The notes under the pieces: generated by a model
What the model was told of the DNA's origin: nothing
What the model saw: the letters and a program-made list of their open reading frames with translations, nothing else
Databases searched by the model: none
Assembly: GCF_902706285.1 (NCBI RefSeq)
Contig: NZ_CACSKD010000014.1
Coordinates: 1-64,000 of the forward strand
Direction of reading: 5' to 3'
Length of the DNA: 64,000 nucleotides
Source of the DNA: Rhizobium sp. 18055
Lineage (GTDB): Bacteria; Pseudomonadota; Alphaproteobacteria; Rhizobiales; Rhizobiaceae
Shown: piece by piece, positions 8,288 to 15,816 of the stretch
Layout: each line of letters begins with the position of its first letter
Position numbering within the stretch: position 1 is the first letter of the stretch
Program-made: the position numbers and the translations under genes

Positions 8288-8935
8288 TCACATCTCCGTT
8301 GCGGTGATCTTGGTGGTGCGCGGCAGGCAGACGAAACGGCTGCCTGAGGTCAGCACGATGTCGATGCCGCGCGGGAAAAGAGCGCGGTTTTCGGTCCACA
8401 GATGCAGAAACGCGTCCGGCAGGCCGAGCGGGGCGATGTCGTTGACGGTCTTGATGCCCGGGCCCATCAGCGCCAGGCGGCGACCGCCTTCGAGATCGGG
8501 AAGCTCGATGACCAGCGTCGTCGAGCGATCGGGATATTCCTGGGTGCCGGAGGCGAAGAGGCCGAAGGAGCAGAGCGGGGCGCCGGCTTCGACGAAAGCA
8601 AAGCGGGCCTCGGCCTTTTCAGCGGTGACGGAAGCGCCGGTGTGGAAGCCCAGCCACTGCGGCACGGCGGATTTCGCCAGACCCGAGGACAGCCAGACGG
8701 GGGTGTCGTGATCGCAAAGCGTCAGCGCGATGGCGCCGGCGGCGATGCCGAGCGGGGCCGGCGGTTCGGCATCGGGGGCGACAGTCTGGATGGTGCCGGG
8801 GCGGGCCATGGCGTCCATCATCAGCTTGAAGACGCTCTGGGCGTGGAACACCGGCTCGGCGAAGCCGCCGGACAGCGCATCGGTCTTGAGAGCCTGATTG
8901 GGGGCCTGGTTGGGGAGTTGGGGCTTGAGGCTCAT
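8288..8935 (-). CDS. phnH: C-P lyase core subunit PhnH
   Basis: A 215-residue PhnH, a structural partner in the PhnGHIJ core with a PLP-transferase-like fold that lacks cofactor. The start at 8935 is fixed by a TGATG junction with phnG. The blocks VFHAQSVFKLMMDAMARPGT near residue 30-50 and LVIELPDLEGG...LMGPGI further on are family hallmarks. A Pro/Gln-rich N-terminal stretch (PQLPNQAPNQ) before the conserved part looks like a flexible extension. It is the second gene of the operon. Confidence 0.94.
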   Translation of the reverse strand: MSLKPQLPNQAPNQALKTDALSGGFAEPVFHAQSVFKLMMDAMARPGTIQTVAPDAEPPAPLGIAAGAIALTLCDHDTPVWLSSGLAKSAVPQWLGFHTGASVTAEKAEARFAFVEAGAPLCSFGLFASGTQEYPDRSTTLVIELPDLEGGRRLALMGPGIKTVNDIAPLGLPDAFLHLWTENRALFPRGIDIVLTSGSRFVCLPRTTKITATEM

Positions 8936-9411
8936 CAGTCGTCTCCGCGAACCATGGTGAAGAAATCGACCCGCGTTGCCGCGGTCTCGTCGGCCTTGCG
9001 GCGATCTGCATCGGCGATGCGAGCGGCGATCGGGGTGAGCAATGCCTGCTCGACGAAGGGGCGCGATGTAGGCTCCTGCCAGAGCGCATCGAAGATCGCC
9101 GAGAGGCGCGCCTTTTCGCGATCGGTGCCGAGCGCCTGGGCGTGGCCGACCGTGCCGGAGGCAAGACGGATGGTCGCGCGGGTGACGGTGACTTCGCCGA
9201 GATTGAACGGCGCGCCGCCGCCACCCATGCGGCCGCGGACCATGACGAGGCCGGTTTCCGGGCCGCGCATCGGTTGGGCGACCGGCTTGTCGGCCAGCGC
9301 CTGCCAAGCGGCGTCCAGTTCGGCCGGTTCGGCCCGGGCAAGCAGATCGACGGTGCGCTTGCGGGCGCTTTCGATCTCTGCCTTCGCCTCGTTCATTTCC
9401 GCTAAGGTCAT
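8935..9411 (-). CDS. phnG: C-P lyase core subunit PhnG
   Basis: A 158-residue PhnG, first gene of the minus-strand operon. The start at 9411 (MTLAEMNEAK) is preferred over upstream in-frame ATGs because the latter would lie within the operator region. Recognisable blocks are ETGLVMVRGRMGGGG and ATIRLASGTVGHAQALG, which match the family. Its stop overlaps the phnH start by one base. Upstream lie a PhnF-like palindrome and a Pho-box-like direct repeat, so phosphate starvation control is likely. Confidence 0.94.
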   Translation of the reverse strand: MTLAEMNEAKAEIESARKRTVDLLARAEPAELDAAWQALADKPVAQPMRGPETGLVMVRGRMGGGGAPFNLGEVTVTRATIRLASGTVGHAQALGTDREKARLSAIFDALWQEPTSRPFVEQALLTPIAARIADADRRKADETAATRVDFFTMVRGDD

Positions 9412-9427
9412 CGCCACATCCTTTAAA

Positions 9428-9445
9428 TGTCTATTGATATAGACA
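9428..9445. promoter_or_regulatory. Candidate PhnF operator
   Basis: A perfect 18-base inverted repeat, TGTCTAT-TGAT-ATAGACA, sits 17 bases before the phnG start and 65 bases before phnF. HutC-subfamily GntR regulators bind GTCTA...TAGAC palindromes; mycobacterial PhnF uses a closely related site. Its position between the divergent genes fits autorepression plus control of phnG. Confidence 0.65.
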
Positions 9446-9480
9446 ACCATACAAGCTATATCTAGGCTTAAATCGGCGAC

Positions 9481-9498
9481 GTGACAAGCGTGTGACAT
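9481..9498 (-). promoter_or_regulatory. Pho-box-like direct repeat upstream of phnG
   Basis: On the minus strand the sequence reads ATGTCACACGCTTGTCAC: two TGTCA half-sites with an 11-base period, the layout of a PhoB box (CTGTCAT-n4-CTGTCAT). It lies about 70 bases upstream of the phnG start. A TAGATA hexamer follows it toward phnG and could serve as the -10, with the PhnF-like palindrome just downstream. It ends 11 bases before the phnF ATG. Confidence 0.6.
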
Positions 9499-9509
9499 CA
9501 AGGGGCAAA

Positions 9510-10241
9510 ATGGCTGGGCAGGTACAGAGACAGACGGGCGTGGCGCTGTGGCGACAGATCGCCGAACGGATCCGCCAGGCGATCAGCGCCGGCACCTACG
9601 ATGAAACCGGCATGGTGCCGCCGGAGACGGTTCTGGCCGCGCAGTTCGGCGTCAACCGGCATACGGTGCGCAGTGCGCTGGCTGCACTGGCCCAAGAGGG
9701 CATCGTGCGCGCCGTGCAGGGACGCGGCACGCTGATCGAGCGCAAGGAGCGGCTGAACTTTCCGATCAGCAAGCGGACACGCTTCAACAGCGGCATCGGC
9801 GACCAGGCGCGCGAAACGCGCGGGCTGCTGCTCGGTCATGACGAGGAGAGTGCCGACGACGAGGTGGCACGCTGGCTGAAGCTGAAGCCGGGTGAGATCG
9901 TGATCCGGCTGGAGACGGTGCGCAAGGCCGATGGTCGGCCGGTGTCGTCGGCAACCTCATGGTTCCCGGCTGAGCGCTTTGCGGGCATGCCCGAGGCCTA
10001 CCAGAAGACGGAATCGATCACGCGGGCCTTTGCCGAGCTTGGGCTTTCCGACTATGTGCGCGCGACCACCGAGATCACCGCCGCCCATGCCGAGGCTGCC
10101 GACCTGATGGCGCTGGAACTGACGCCGGGGGCGATCGTGTTGATCACCAAAGCGATGAACACCGATCTCGACGGTGTGCCGGTGCAGTATTCGGTGACGC
10201 GGTTTGCGGCCGATCGGGTGCAGTTCACGATCGAGAATTGA
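9510..10241 (+). CDS. phnF: GntR/HutC-family phosphonate regulator PhnF
   Basis: A 243-residue transcription factor starting at the ATG at 9510, which has a good ribosome binding site (AAGGGGC) eight bases upstream; an in-frame GTG at 9492 is less likely. The N-terminal winged helix covers about residues 8-75 (LWRQIAERIRQAI, VLAAQFGVNRHTVRSALAAL, VRAVQGRGTLIE), and the C-terminal UTRA ligand-binding domain covers about 95-240. Divergent placement opposite phnG and the palindrome between them support local repression of the phn operon, probably relieved by a phosphonate or phosphorylated intermediate. Confidence 0.93.
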   Translation: MAGQVQRQTGVALWRQIAERIRQAISAGTYDETGMVPPETVLAAQFGVNRHTVRSALAALAQEGIVRAVQGRGTLIERKERLNFPISKRTRFNSGIGDQARETRGLLLGHDEESADDEVARWLKLKPGEIVIRLETVRKADGRPVSSATSWFPAERFAGMPEAYQKTESITRAFAELGLSDYVRATTEITAAHAEAADLMALELTPGAIVLITKAMNTDLDGVPVQYSVTRFAADRVQFTIEN

Positions 10242-10250
10242 GGGTGGAGT

Positions 10251-10538
10251 TCAGTGTTCGGGGGCTGATGGCCATTGCTGCGCGGCATGCAGAATACGAA
10301 GGATGCGGATGGTTTCGCCGTTGACGTCGTAGGCGATGAGGTAGTGTCGATGCACGACAAACTCCCGCATACCTTTTACGCGTCCGGGCCGCCCCATCCA
10401 AGGAAAGAGATCAAGCCGCAGTGCCGCGCGGGAGAACACATGATCCAACGCGATTGCCGCCCGGCGATCGGCTGTCTCGATAAACTCAAAGATGGATTGG
10501 CGATCGACGGCGGCTTGGTGCGTCCAACGAACGACCAT
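10251..10538 (-). CDS. RelE/ParE-type toxin
   Basis: A 95-residue small basic protein with the RelE/ParE fold signature: VRWTHQAAVDRQSIFEFIE at the N-terminus, a middle helix LDHVFSRAALRLDLFPWMGRPGRV, and the C-terminal strands REFVVHRHYLIAYDV...IRILRILHAAQQWP. The GRPGRV...REF...YLIAY pattern is characteristic of ParE-like toxins, which act on gyrase or on translating ribosomes; which one applies cannot be told here. It begins five bases after the antitoxin stop, so the two form one transcript. Confidence 0.87.
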   Translation of the reverse strand: MVVRWTHQAAVDRQSIFEFIETADRRAAIALDHVFSRAALRLDLFPWMGRPGRVKGMREFVVHRHYLIAYDVNGETIRILRILHAAQQWPSAPEH

Positions 10539-10543
10539 GGTGT

Positions 10544-10837
10544 CTAGCGCATAAGCTTTTGACGCGCTGCTTCACGGCGCTGGGCAAATTCCGCTTCAAC
10601 GTCGTCGTTGGATATCAGATTGCCCGCATTGGCGGAGTCCAACCCGATTTGAACCTGCCGCCGAAACCATGTGTCATATTCGGCATCGTTCTGCTGGCTC
10701 TCCACGTACTCACGCATCAAGCCCAGAAGCAGTTGCTCTGCACTCTGATCCTGCGCCTTGGCGGCCTCGCCAAAAGCGGCTTTCAGATCTTCATCGACAC
10801 GAAAGGTGAATACGGCATCCGGCACGGTTTGCTCCAT
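10544..10837 (-). CDS. Antitoxin of the ParDE/RelBE-type pair
   Basis: A 97-residue protein with an N-terminal ribbon-helix-helix-like segment (FTFRVDEDLKAAFGEAAKAQ), suited to DNA binding as a dimer, and an acidic/basic C-terminal tail (NDDVEAEFAQRREAARQK) of the kind that wraps a RelE-fold toxin. It is followed at once by the toxin gene. Its start codon lies inside an 11-base-arm palindrome, the probable autoregulatory operator. Confidence 0.85.
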   Translation of the reverse strand: MEQTVPDAVFTFRVDEDLKAAFGEAAKAQDQSAEQLLLGLMREYVESQQNDAEYDTWFRRQVQIGLDSANAGNLISNDDVEAEFAQRREAARQKLMR

Positions 10838-10869
10838 GTGCTACAGAGACGATGCACCGTAGCACATGG
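10834..10869. promoter_or_regulatory. Operator palindrome over the antitoxin start
   Basis: CCATGTGCTAC at 10834-10844 is matched perfectly by GTAGCACATGG at 10859-10869, with a 14-base spacer. The left arm contains the start codon of the minus-strand antitoxin gene (CAT at 10835-10837). This is the expected place for a ribbon-helix-helix antitoxin to bind, and in RNA it could also mask translation initiation. Confidence 0.65.
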
Positions 10870-10899
10870 GCATTTCGAACGCCAAATGCCGCCTTCGGT

Positions 10900-11535
10900 T
10901 TAGTGCGCGCCGGACATGTCGCCCAGCACTTCCTTGGACGCCACCGTCGAGTCGGCGTTGAGCTTGTAGACCATGGGGACGCCGGTTGCGAGGTTGACGC
11001 CGAGGATCTGTTCCTTGGTCAGGCCATCCAGCACCATCACCAGCGAGCGCAGCGAATTGCCGTGGGCTGCGACGAGCACCTTTTCGCCGCGCAGCACGCG
11101 GGGCAGGATTTCGGTCAGGTAATACGGCCAGACGCGGGCGCCGGTGTCGCGCAGGCTTTCGCCGCCGGGAGGCGGAACGTCGTAGGAGCGGCGCCAGATG
11201 TGGACCTGCTCTTCGCCCCACTTGGCGCGGGCGTCATCCTTGTTGAGGCCGGAGAGATCGCCGTAATCGCGCTCGTTCAGCGCCTGGTCCTTGATGGTCT
11301 CGAGGCCCTGCTGGCCGAGATTTTCGAGGATGATCGTCAACGTGTCCTGGGCGCGCTTCAGGTCTGAAGTGAAAGCGATGTCGAACTTGACGCCATAGTC
11401 GGCGAGCGCCTTGCCGCCGGTGTTGGCTTCCTGAACGCCGAGTTCGGTCAGCTCAGGATTTTTCCAACCGGTGAAAAGGTTCTTCAGATTCCAGTCGCTC
11501 TGGCCGTGGCGAACGAGGACGAGGGTACCGCTCAT
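10900..11535 (-). CDS. gpmA: 2,3-bisphosphoglycerate-dependent phosphoglycerate mutase
   Basis: A 211-residue cofactor-dependent phosphoglycerate mutase interconverting 3- and 2-phosphoglycerate. The catalytic histidine is in LVRHGQSDWN near residue 11; NERDYGDLSG and the second histidine in VLVAAHGNSLRS complete the site. The start at 11535 (MSGTLVLV) is preceded by an AGGAGG-like site. It lies 20 bases after dapB, as the last gene of a minus-strand group. The upstream extension of the frame runs into dapB and is rejected. Confidence 0.96.
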   Translation of the reverse strand: MSGTLVLVRHGQSDWNLKNLFTGWKNPELTELGVQEANTGGKALADYGVKFDIAFTSDLKRAQDTLTIILENLGQQGLETIKDQALNERDYGDLSGLNKDDARAKWGEEQVHIWRRSYDVPPPGGESLRDTGARVWPYYLTEILPRVLRGEKVLVAAHGNSLRSLVMVLDGLTKEQILGVNLATGVPMVYKLNADSTVASKEVLGDMSGAH

Positions 11536-11555
11536 GAAATTGCCTCCTGATAAGA

Positions 11556-12380
11556 TCAGTGTTGGGAAAGCCCGAGAACGTCGAGCATGGAATAAAGACC
11601 GGGTTTCTTGTCGCGTGCCCAAAGGGCTGCCTTGATGGCGCCGCGGGCAAAGATCGAGCGATCGCCGGCGCTGTGCGACATGGTGACCAGTTCGCCTTCG
11701 CCGGCAAAGACCACCGAATGTTCGCCGATGACCGAGCCGCCACGCAGCGTGGCAAAGCCGATGGTGCCTGCTTCGCGCGGACCAGTGTGGCCGTCGCGGA
11801 CGCGCACCGAATGGGTGGCGAGATCGATGCCGCGCCCCTTGGCGGCAGCGTCACCCAGCAGCAACGCGGTGCCCGAGGGCGCGTCGACCTTGCGCTTGTG
11901 GTGCATTTCGAGGACTTCGATATCCCAGTCAGCGGGATCGAGGGCGCGGGCGGCCTGTTCGACCAGCACGCTCAAGAGATTAACGCCGAGGCCCATGTTT
12001 CCCGACTTGACGATGCGGGCGTGGCGGGCGGCAGCGGCGATCCTGGCTCCATCCTCGACGGAGCAACCCGTGGTGCCGATGACGTGGACGATGCGGGCCT
12101 GCGCCGCGAGCGCTGCGAATTCGTTGGTGATGGCGGGTGTGGTGAAATCGAGCACGCCGTCGGCATGCAGGAAGGCTGCCAGCGGATCTTCGCCGATGAC
12201 GATGCCGTTCGGGCCAAGGCCCGCGATCTCGCCAGCATCCTTGCCGACGAATGCCGAGCCCGGGCGGGCGACGGCTGCGTGCAGGGTGACACCCGGCATC
12301 TCTTGGACCAGCCGGATCAGCGCCTGCCCCATGCGGCCCGCTGCACCCACCACCACCAGCTTCATCGCAGCATCGCTCAT
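11556..12380 (-). CDS. dapB: 4-hydroxy-tetrahydrodipicolinate reductase
   Basis: Catalyses the NAD(P)H-dependent reduction step in the diaminopimelate/lysine pathway. The 274-residue product has the nucleotide-binding motif GAAGRMGQALIR at about residue 12 and the substrate loop EMHHKRKVDAPSGTAL with catalytic His-His and Lys. It is placed 23 bases after the ABC exporter gene and 20 bases before gpmA, and so is probably transcribed with both. No anomalies are visible. Confidence 0.96.
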   Translation of the reverse strand: MSDAAMKLVVVGAAGRMGQALIRLVQEMPGVTLHAAVARPGSAFVGKDAGEIAGLGPNGIVIGEDPLAAFLHADGVLDFTTPAITNEFAALAAQARIVHVIGTTGCSVEDGARIAAAARHARIVKSGNMGLGVNLLSVLVEQAARALDPADWDIEVLEMHHKRKVDAPSGTALLLGDAAAKGRGIDLATHSVRVRDGHTGPREAGTIGFATLRGGSVIGEHSVVFAGEGELVTMSHSAGDRSIFARGAIKAALWARDKKPGLYSMLDVLGLSQH

Positions 12381-12403
12381 CTCAGGCGTCCATCATTTCG
12401 GTA

Positions 12404-14230
12404 TCAGTAGCTATCGGAGGCTGCCGGCCTCTGGAGATTGTTGAGGCGAGCGTAAAGACCGTCGATGCGCTTCGCAAGCGTATCGTGATTGCCTTCCTCA
12501 ACCACCCTGCCCTGCTGCATGACGACGATCTTGTCGGCACGCACCACGGTGGAGAGGCGGTGGGCGATGACGACGACGGTGCGGCCGGTCATGGCCTCGT
12601 CGAGCGCCTTCTGGACGGCGGCTTCCGATTCGGTATCGAGCGCCGAGGTGGCTTCGTCGAGCAGCAGGATCGGCGCATTGCGGACCAGCGCGCGGGCGAT
12701 CGACAGCCGCTGGCGCTGGCCGCCGGAGAGCGTCACGCCGTTTTCGCCGACGGCAGTGTCATAGCCTTCGGGCTGGGCAAGGATGAAATCATGGGCGTAG
12801 GCGAGGCGCGCGGCTTCCTCGACTTCGGCATCGGTGGCTTCCGGCCGGCCGTAGCGGATGTTGTCGCGGATCGAGCCTTCGAACAGGTAGGGCTGCTGCG
12901 AGACATAGGCCAGCTGCTCGCGCAGCGACTGCTTGGTCACATGGGCGATGTCCTGGCCATCGATCAGGATCTCGCCGGACTTCGGATCGTAGAAGCGCGG
13001 GATGAGATTGATGATGGTGGACTTACCGGCACCGGACGGACCGACCAGCGCCGTGGTCTTGCCGCCCTCGGCTGCGAAGGTGACGCCGTTCAGCACGTTG
13101 TCGTTGCCGTATGCGAAGGCGACGTCGTTGAACTCGATGCGGGCTTCGGTGACCACCAGCGCCTTGGCATCCGGCAGGTCGCGCTGGCGCGTTTCCATGT
13201 CGAGCAGTTCGTAGATCATCCGCGCATTGACGGCGGCGCGCTCCATCTGCACCTGCAGCTTGGCAAGGCGACGGGCCGGATCATAGGCGAGAAGAAGTGC
13301 CGTGACGAAGGAGAAGAAGGCGCCGGGGGGCACGTTCTGATAGATCGAGCGGTAAGCGGCATAGGCCAGGACGCTGGCGACGGCGAAGCCCGCGAAGCTT
13401 TCGGTCATCGGCGCGTTGCGCTCCGACAGCTTGGCGATCTTGTTGCCGCGCTCTTCGGCGGCGACGATGATCTTGTTGATCTTCAGCTCGAGCTGCCGCT
13501 CCATCGTGAAGGCCTTGACGATGGAAATGCCCTGAATGGTTTCCTGCATCGCGCCGAGCACGTGGCTGTTGAGATCGATCGCTTCCTTGGTGGCCTGGCG
13601 CAGGCGCTTGGAGAGGTAGCGCAGTGCCAGGAGCAGCGGCGGCGCGAGGATCAACACGGCGAGGCTCAGTAGTGGGTCCTGATAGACCATGACGCCGAGC
13701 AGGGCGACGAAAGTCAGCAGATCGCGCGCGGTCGAGGTGATCGTCAGGTTGAGCACATCCCTGATGCCGCCGACATTCTGGCTGACCTGGGCGGCGATGC
13801 GGGCGGAGCGGGCCTCGTTGAAATAGCCGACCGACAGCGACATCAGATGCACGTAGAGACGGCTCTGGTAGCGGGCGACGATATTGTTGCCGATCTTCGA
13901 CAGGGCGACCGCCTGGCCATAGCTGGCAAAGCCGCGGATGACGAAGGCGATGAAGATCGACAGACAGATGATCCAGACGACATCGGCGCGGCGATTGGCG
14001 AAGGCCTCGTCGATGATGGTGCGCATGATCCAGGCGGTAAAGGCGGTGGACAGCGCCACGAGCACGAGGCAGCTGATGGCGGCGACGTAGCCCCAAATGT
14101 GCTCGCGGCCGTTCTCGGCGATGATGCGCTTCAGAACGGCGGTGACCGTACCACTGTCAACGGGGCGCTGCTGGGGGTCGGGTGAACGCAAAAAAGCTTC
14201 CTGTCTCGGGTCCATGCGAGCCGCAATCAT
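12404..14230 (-). CDS. MsbA-type ABC exporter (fused permease and ATPase)
   Basis: A 608-residue half-transporter. The transmembrane domain of six helices covers about residues 45-340, and the nucleotide-binding domain follows with Walker A LVGPSGAGKST, signature LSGGQRQR, Walker B ILLLDEATSALD and the H-loop VIAHRLSTV. It belongs to the lipid/multidrug exporter group near MsbA; the cargo is unknown. An in-frame ATG five codons in (MDPRQEAF) is an alternative start. It sits between glk and dapB with short gaps, so it is likely part of the same operon. Confidence 0.88.
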   Translation of the reverse strand: MIAARMDPRQEAFLRSPDPQQRPVDSGTVTAVLKRIIAENGREHIWGYVAAISCLVLVALSTAFTAWIMRTIIDEAFANRRADVVWIICLSIFIAFVIRGFASYGQAVALSKIGNNIVARYQSRLYVHLMSLSVGYFNEARSARIAAQVSQNVGGIRDVLNLTITSTARDLLTFVALLGVMVYQDPLLSLAVLILAPPLLLALRYLSKRLRQATKEAIDLNSHVLGAMQETIQGISIVKAFTMERQLELKINKIIVAAEERGNKIAKLSERNAPMTESFAGFAVASVLAYAAYRSIYQNVPPGAFFSFVTALLLAYDPARRLAKLQVQMERAAVNARMIYELLDMETRQRDLPDAKALVVTEARIEFNDVAFAYGNDNVLNGVTFAAEGGKTTALVGPSGAGKSTIINLIPRFYDPKSGEILIDGQDIAHVTKQSLREQLAYVSQQPYLFEGSIRDNIRYGRPEATDAEVEEAARLAYAHDFILAQPEGYDTAVGENGVTLSGGQRQRLSIARALVRNAPILLLDEATSALDTESEAAVQKALDEAMTGRTVVVIAHRLSTVVRADKIVVMQQGRVVEEGNHDTLAKRIDGLYARLNNLQRPAASDSY

Positions 14231-14284
14231 GGCTCGCGCTCGGGCGGCTCTATAAAGACTTGACGCAGCTTTGGCTAGGGTCGC

Positions 14285-15313
14285 CTAGCGACCCCAGCGG
14301 CGGCCATCGGTCGACACGCCGAAACTGTCGGGTCGTCGGGCATAGGAAGACAGGCCGGCGAGTGCCGCCAGCGGGTGGGTGACGACATAGGTCGGGATCG
14401 TCGACAGCAGTGCCGAATGTGGCGCCTTATCCTCGAAACCGGCGCGAAACTCCGGCTTGCGCAGCGCCGGCAGAATTTTCTGGCTGACGCCGCCGGAGAG
14501 AAACACGCCGCCGCGGGCCATGAAGATCATCGCCATATCGCCGGCCACGCGGCCGAGATAGGTGGCAAACAGCGAGATGGTTTCGACCGCCGTCCGGTCA
14601 CTTTCACCAAGCGCATGCGACGTAATGTCCGCCGGATCGCTGTACTTCGGATCAATGCCGTCGGCCGTGCAGATGGCGCGGTAGAGATTGACGATGCCGC
14701 GGCCAGACAGGATCTGTTCGGCCGAAACGCGTCCTTCGATGGTCTCGACATGCGGGAAGATTTCGAGGTCGCGCCTGGTGCGCGGCCCGAGATCGACGTG
14801 GCCGCCTTCGCCGGGAACCGGGATCCAGACGTTGCGCGCATGCAGGAGACCGCCGACGCCAAGGCCGGTGCCCGGTCCGAGCACCACGCGGGAGGCGACC
14901 ATCTCTTCGTGCGCGGCATTGCCGAGGCGCTCGCGGTTTTCCGCCGAAAGGTCGGAAATGGCCAGCGCCTGCGCTTCGAAATCGTTGACGACGAGGACGT
15001 CTTCGAAACCGAGGTCTCCGATCATCGTTTTCGGACGGACGATCCAATCGCAATTGGTCAGCGGGATCTCGTCGTCGCTGATCGGGCCGGCAACGGCGAG
15101 GATCGCCGAGCGCGGCCTGATCGCGCTCTTTTCGAGAATGGTGAAACGGATGGCGTCATCGATGGTCTCGAAATCGGCGGTGCGCACGTTCGGGAAATTG
15201 ATCTGTTCGGCCGTTGCGGTCTCGATGATCGCGAAACGGGCATTGGTGCCGCCGATATCGCCGATCAGGATCGGGAAGGGCATGGAGGCTTCGCTGATGT
15301 CGAGCTGGTGCAT
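14285..15313 (-). CDS. glk: Glucokinase
   Basis: Phosphorylates glucose to glucose-6-phosphate using ATP. The 342-residue product carries the phosphate-binding motif IGDIGGTNARFAI near residue 17, VLGPGTGLGVGGL, and the GEGGHVDLGP segment that contacts sugar; this is the bacterial Glk family rather than the ROK family. An internal ATG at 15283 (MPFPILIG) is a plausible alternative start. It follows mgsA by 33 bases. Confidence 0.95.
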   Translation of the reverse strand: MHQLDISEASMPFPILIGDIGGTNARFAIIETATAEQINFPNVRTADFETIDDAIRFTILEKSAIRPRSAILAVAGPISDDEIPLTNCDWIVRPKTMIGDLGFEDVLVVNDFEAQALAISDLSAENRERLGNAAHEEMVASRVVLGPGTGLGVGGLLHARNVWIPVPGEGGHVDLGPRTRRDLEIFPHVETIEGRVSAEQILSGRGIVNLYRAICTADGIDPKYSDPADITSHALGESDRTAVETISLFATYLGRVAGDMAMIFMARGGVFLSGGVSQKILPALRKPEFRAGFEDKAPHSALLSTIPTYVVTHPLAALAGLSSYARRPDSFGVSTDGRRWGR

Positions 15314-15346
15314 GGCAGGTTCCGTTGTTGTGCGTCCGCGCGCCGC

Positions 15347-15730
15347 TTATGCGTGAAGATTGGCGATCAGCCTGTCGGCCGTCGCTTCGTTGAGTGCCAT
15401 CGGGATATCATAGACGATCGCCAGGCGCATCAGCGCTTTGACATCGACATCATGGGGCATCGGCGTCAGTGGGTCGACGAAGAAAATCAGGGCATCGGCT
15501 TCGCCGGTGGCAATCAGCGCGCCGATCTGCTGGTCGCCGCCGAGCGGGCCGCTTTTCAGCCTGGTGACATCGAGAGACGGGGCCGCTTCGAGAACGCGGC
15601 CGCCGGTGGTTCCGGTGGCAACGATCCGCCAGTTGGCGGCCAACGTCTCTTCGTTGCGGCGGGCAAACTCCGCCATGTCGTCCTTCTTCTGGTCATGCGC
15701 AATCAATGCGAGGCATTTGCGGCCAGCCAT
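15347..15730 (-). CDS. mgsA: Methylglyoxal synthase
   Basis: Converts dihydroxyacetone phosphate to methylglyoxal and phosphate, a bypass that relieves sugar-phosphate stress. The 127-residue size is typical. Phosphate-binding and catalytic features are visible: IAHDQKKDDM at residue 10-19, ATGTTGGRV, SGPLGGDQQIGA with the catalytic Asp, and FFVDPLTPMPHDVDVKAL. It is the first gene of the minus-strand group that includes glk and gpmA, a sensible pairing of sugar phosphorylation with a glycolytic overflow valve. Confidence 0.96.
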   Translation of the reverse strand: MAGRKCLALIAHDQKKDDMAEFARRNEETLAANWRIVATGTTGGRVLEAAPSLDVTRLKSGPLGGDQQIGALIATGEADALIFFVDPLTPMPHDVDVKALMRLAIVYDIPMALNEATADRLIANLHA

Positions 15731-15816
15731 AAAAGAAGCTCCCCCCTGGAAAATTCAATCGATTTGATCGCTTCTATACGAAGCGATCCGTGTTTGCAAA
15801 GAGCGCTTTGGCAAGC

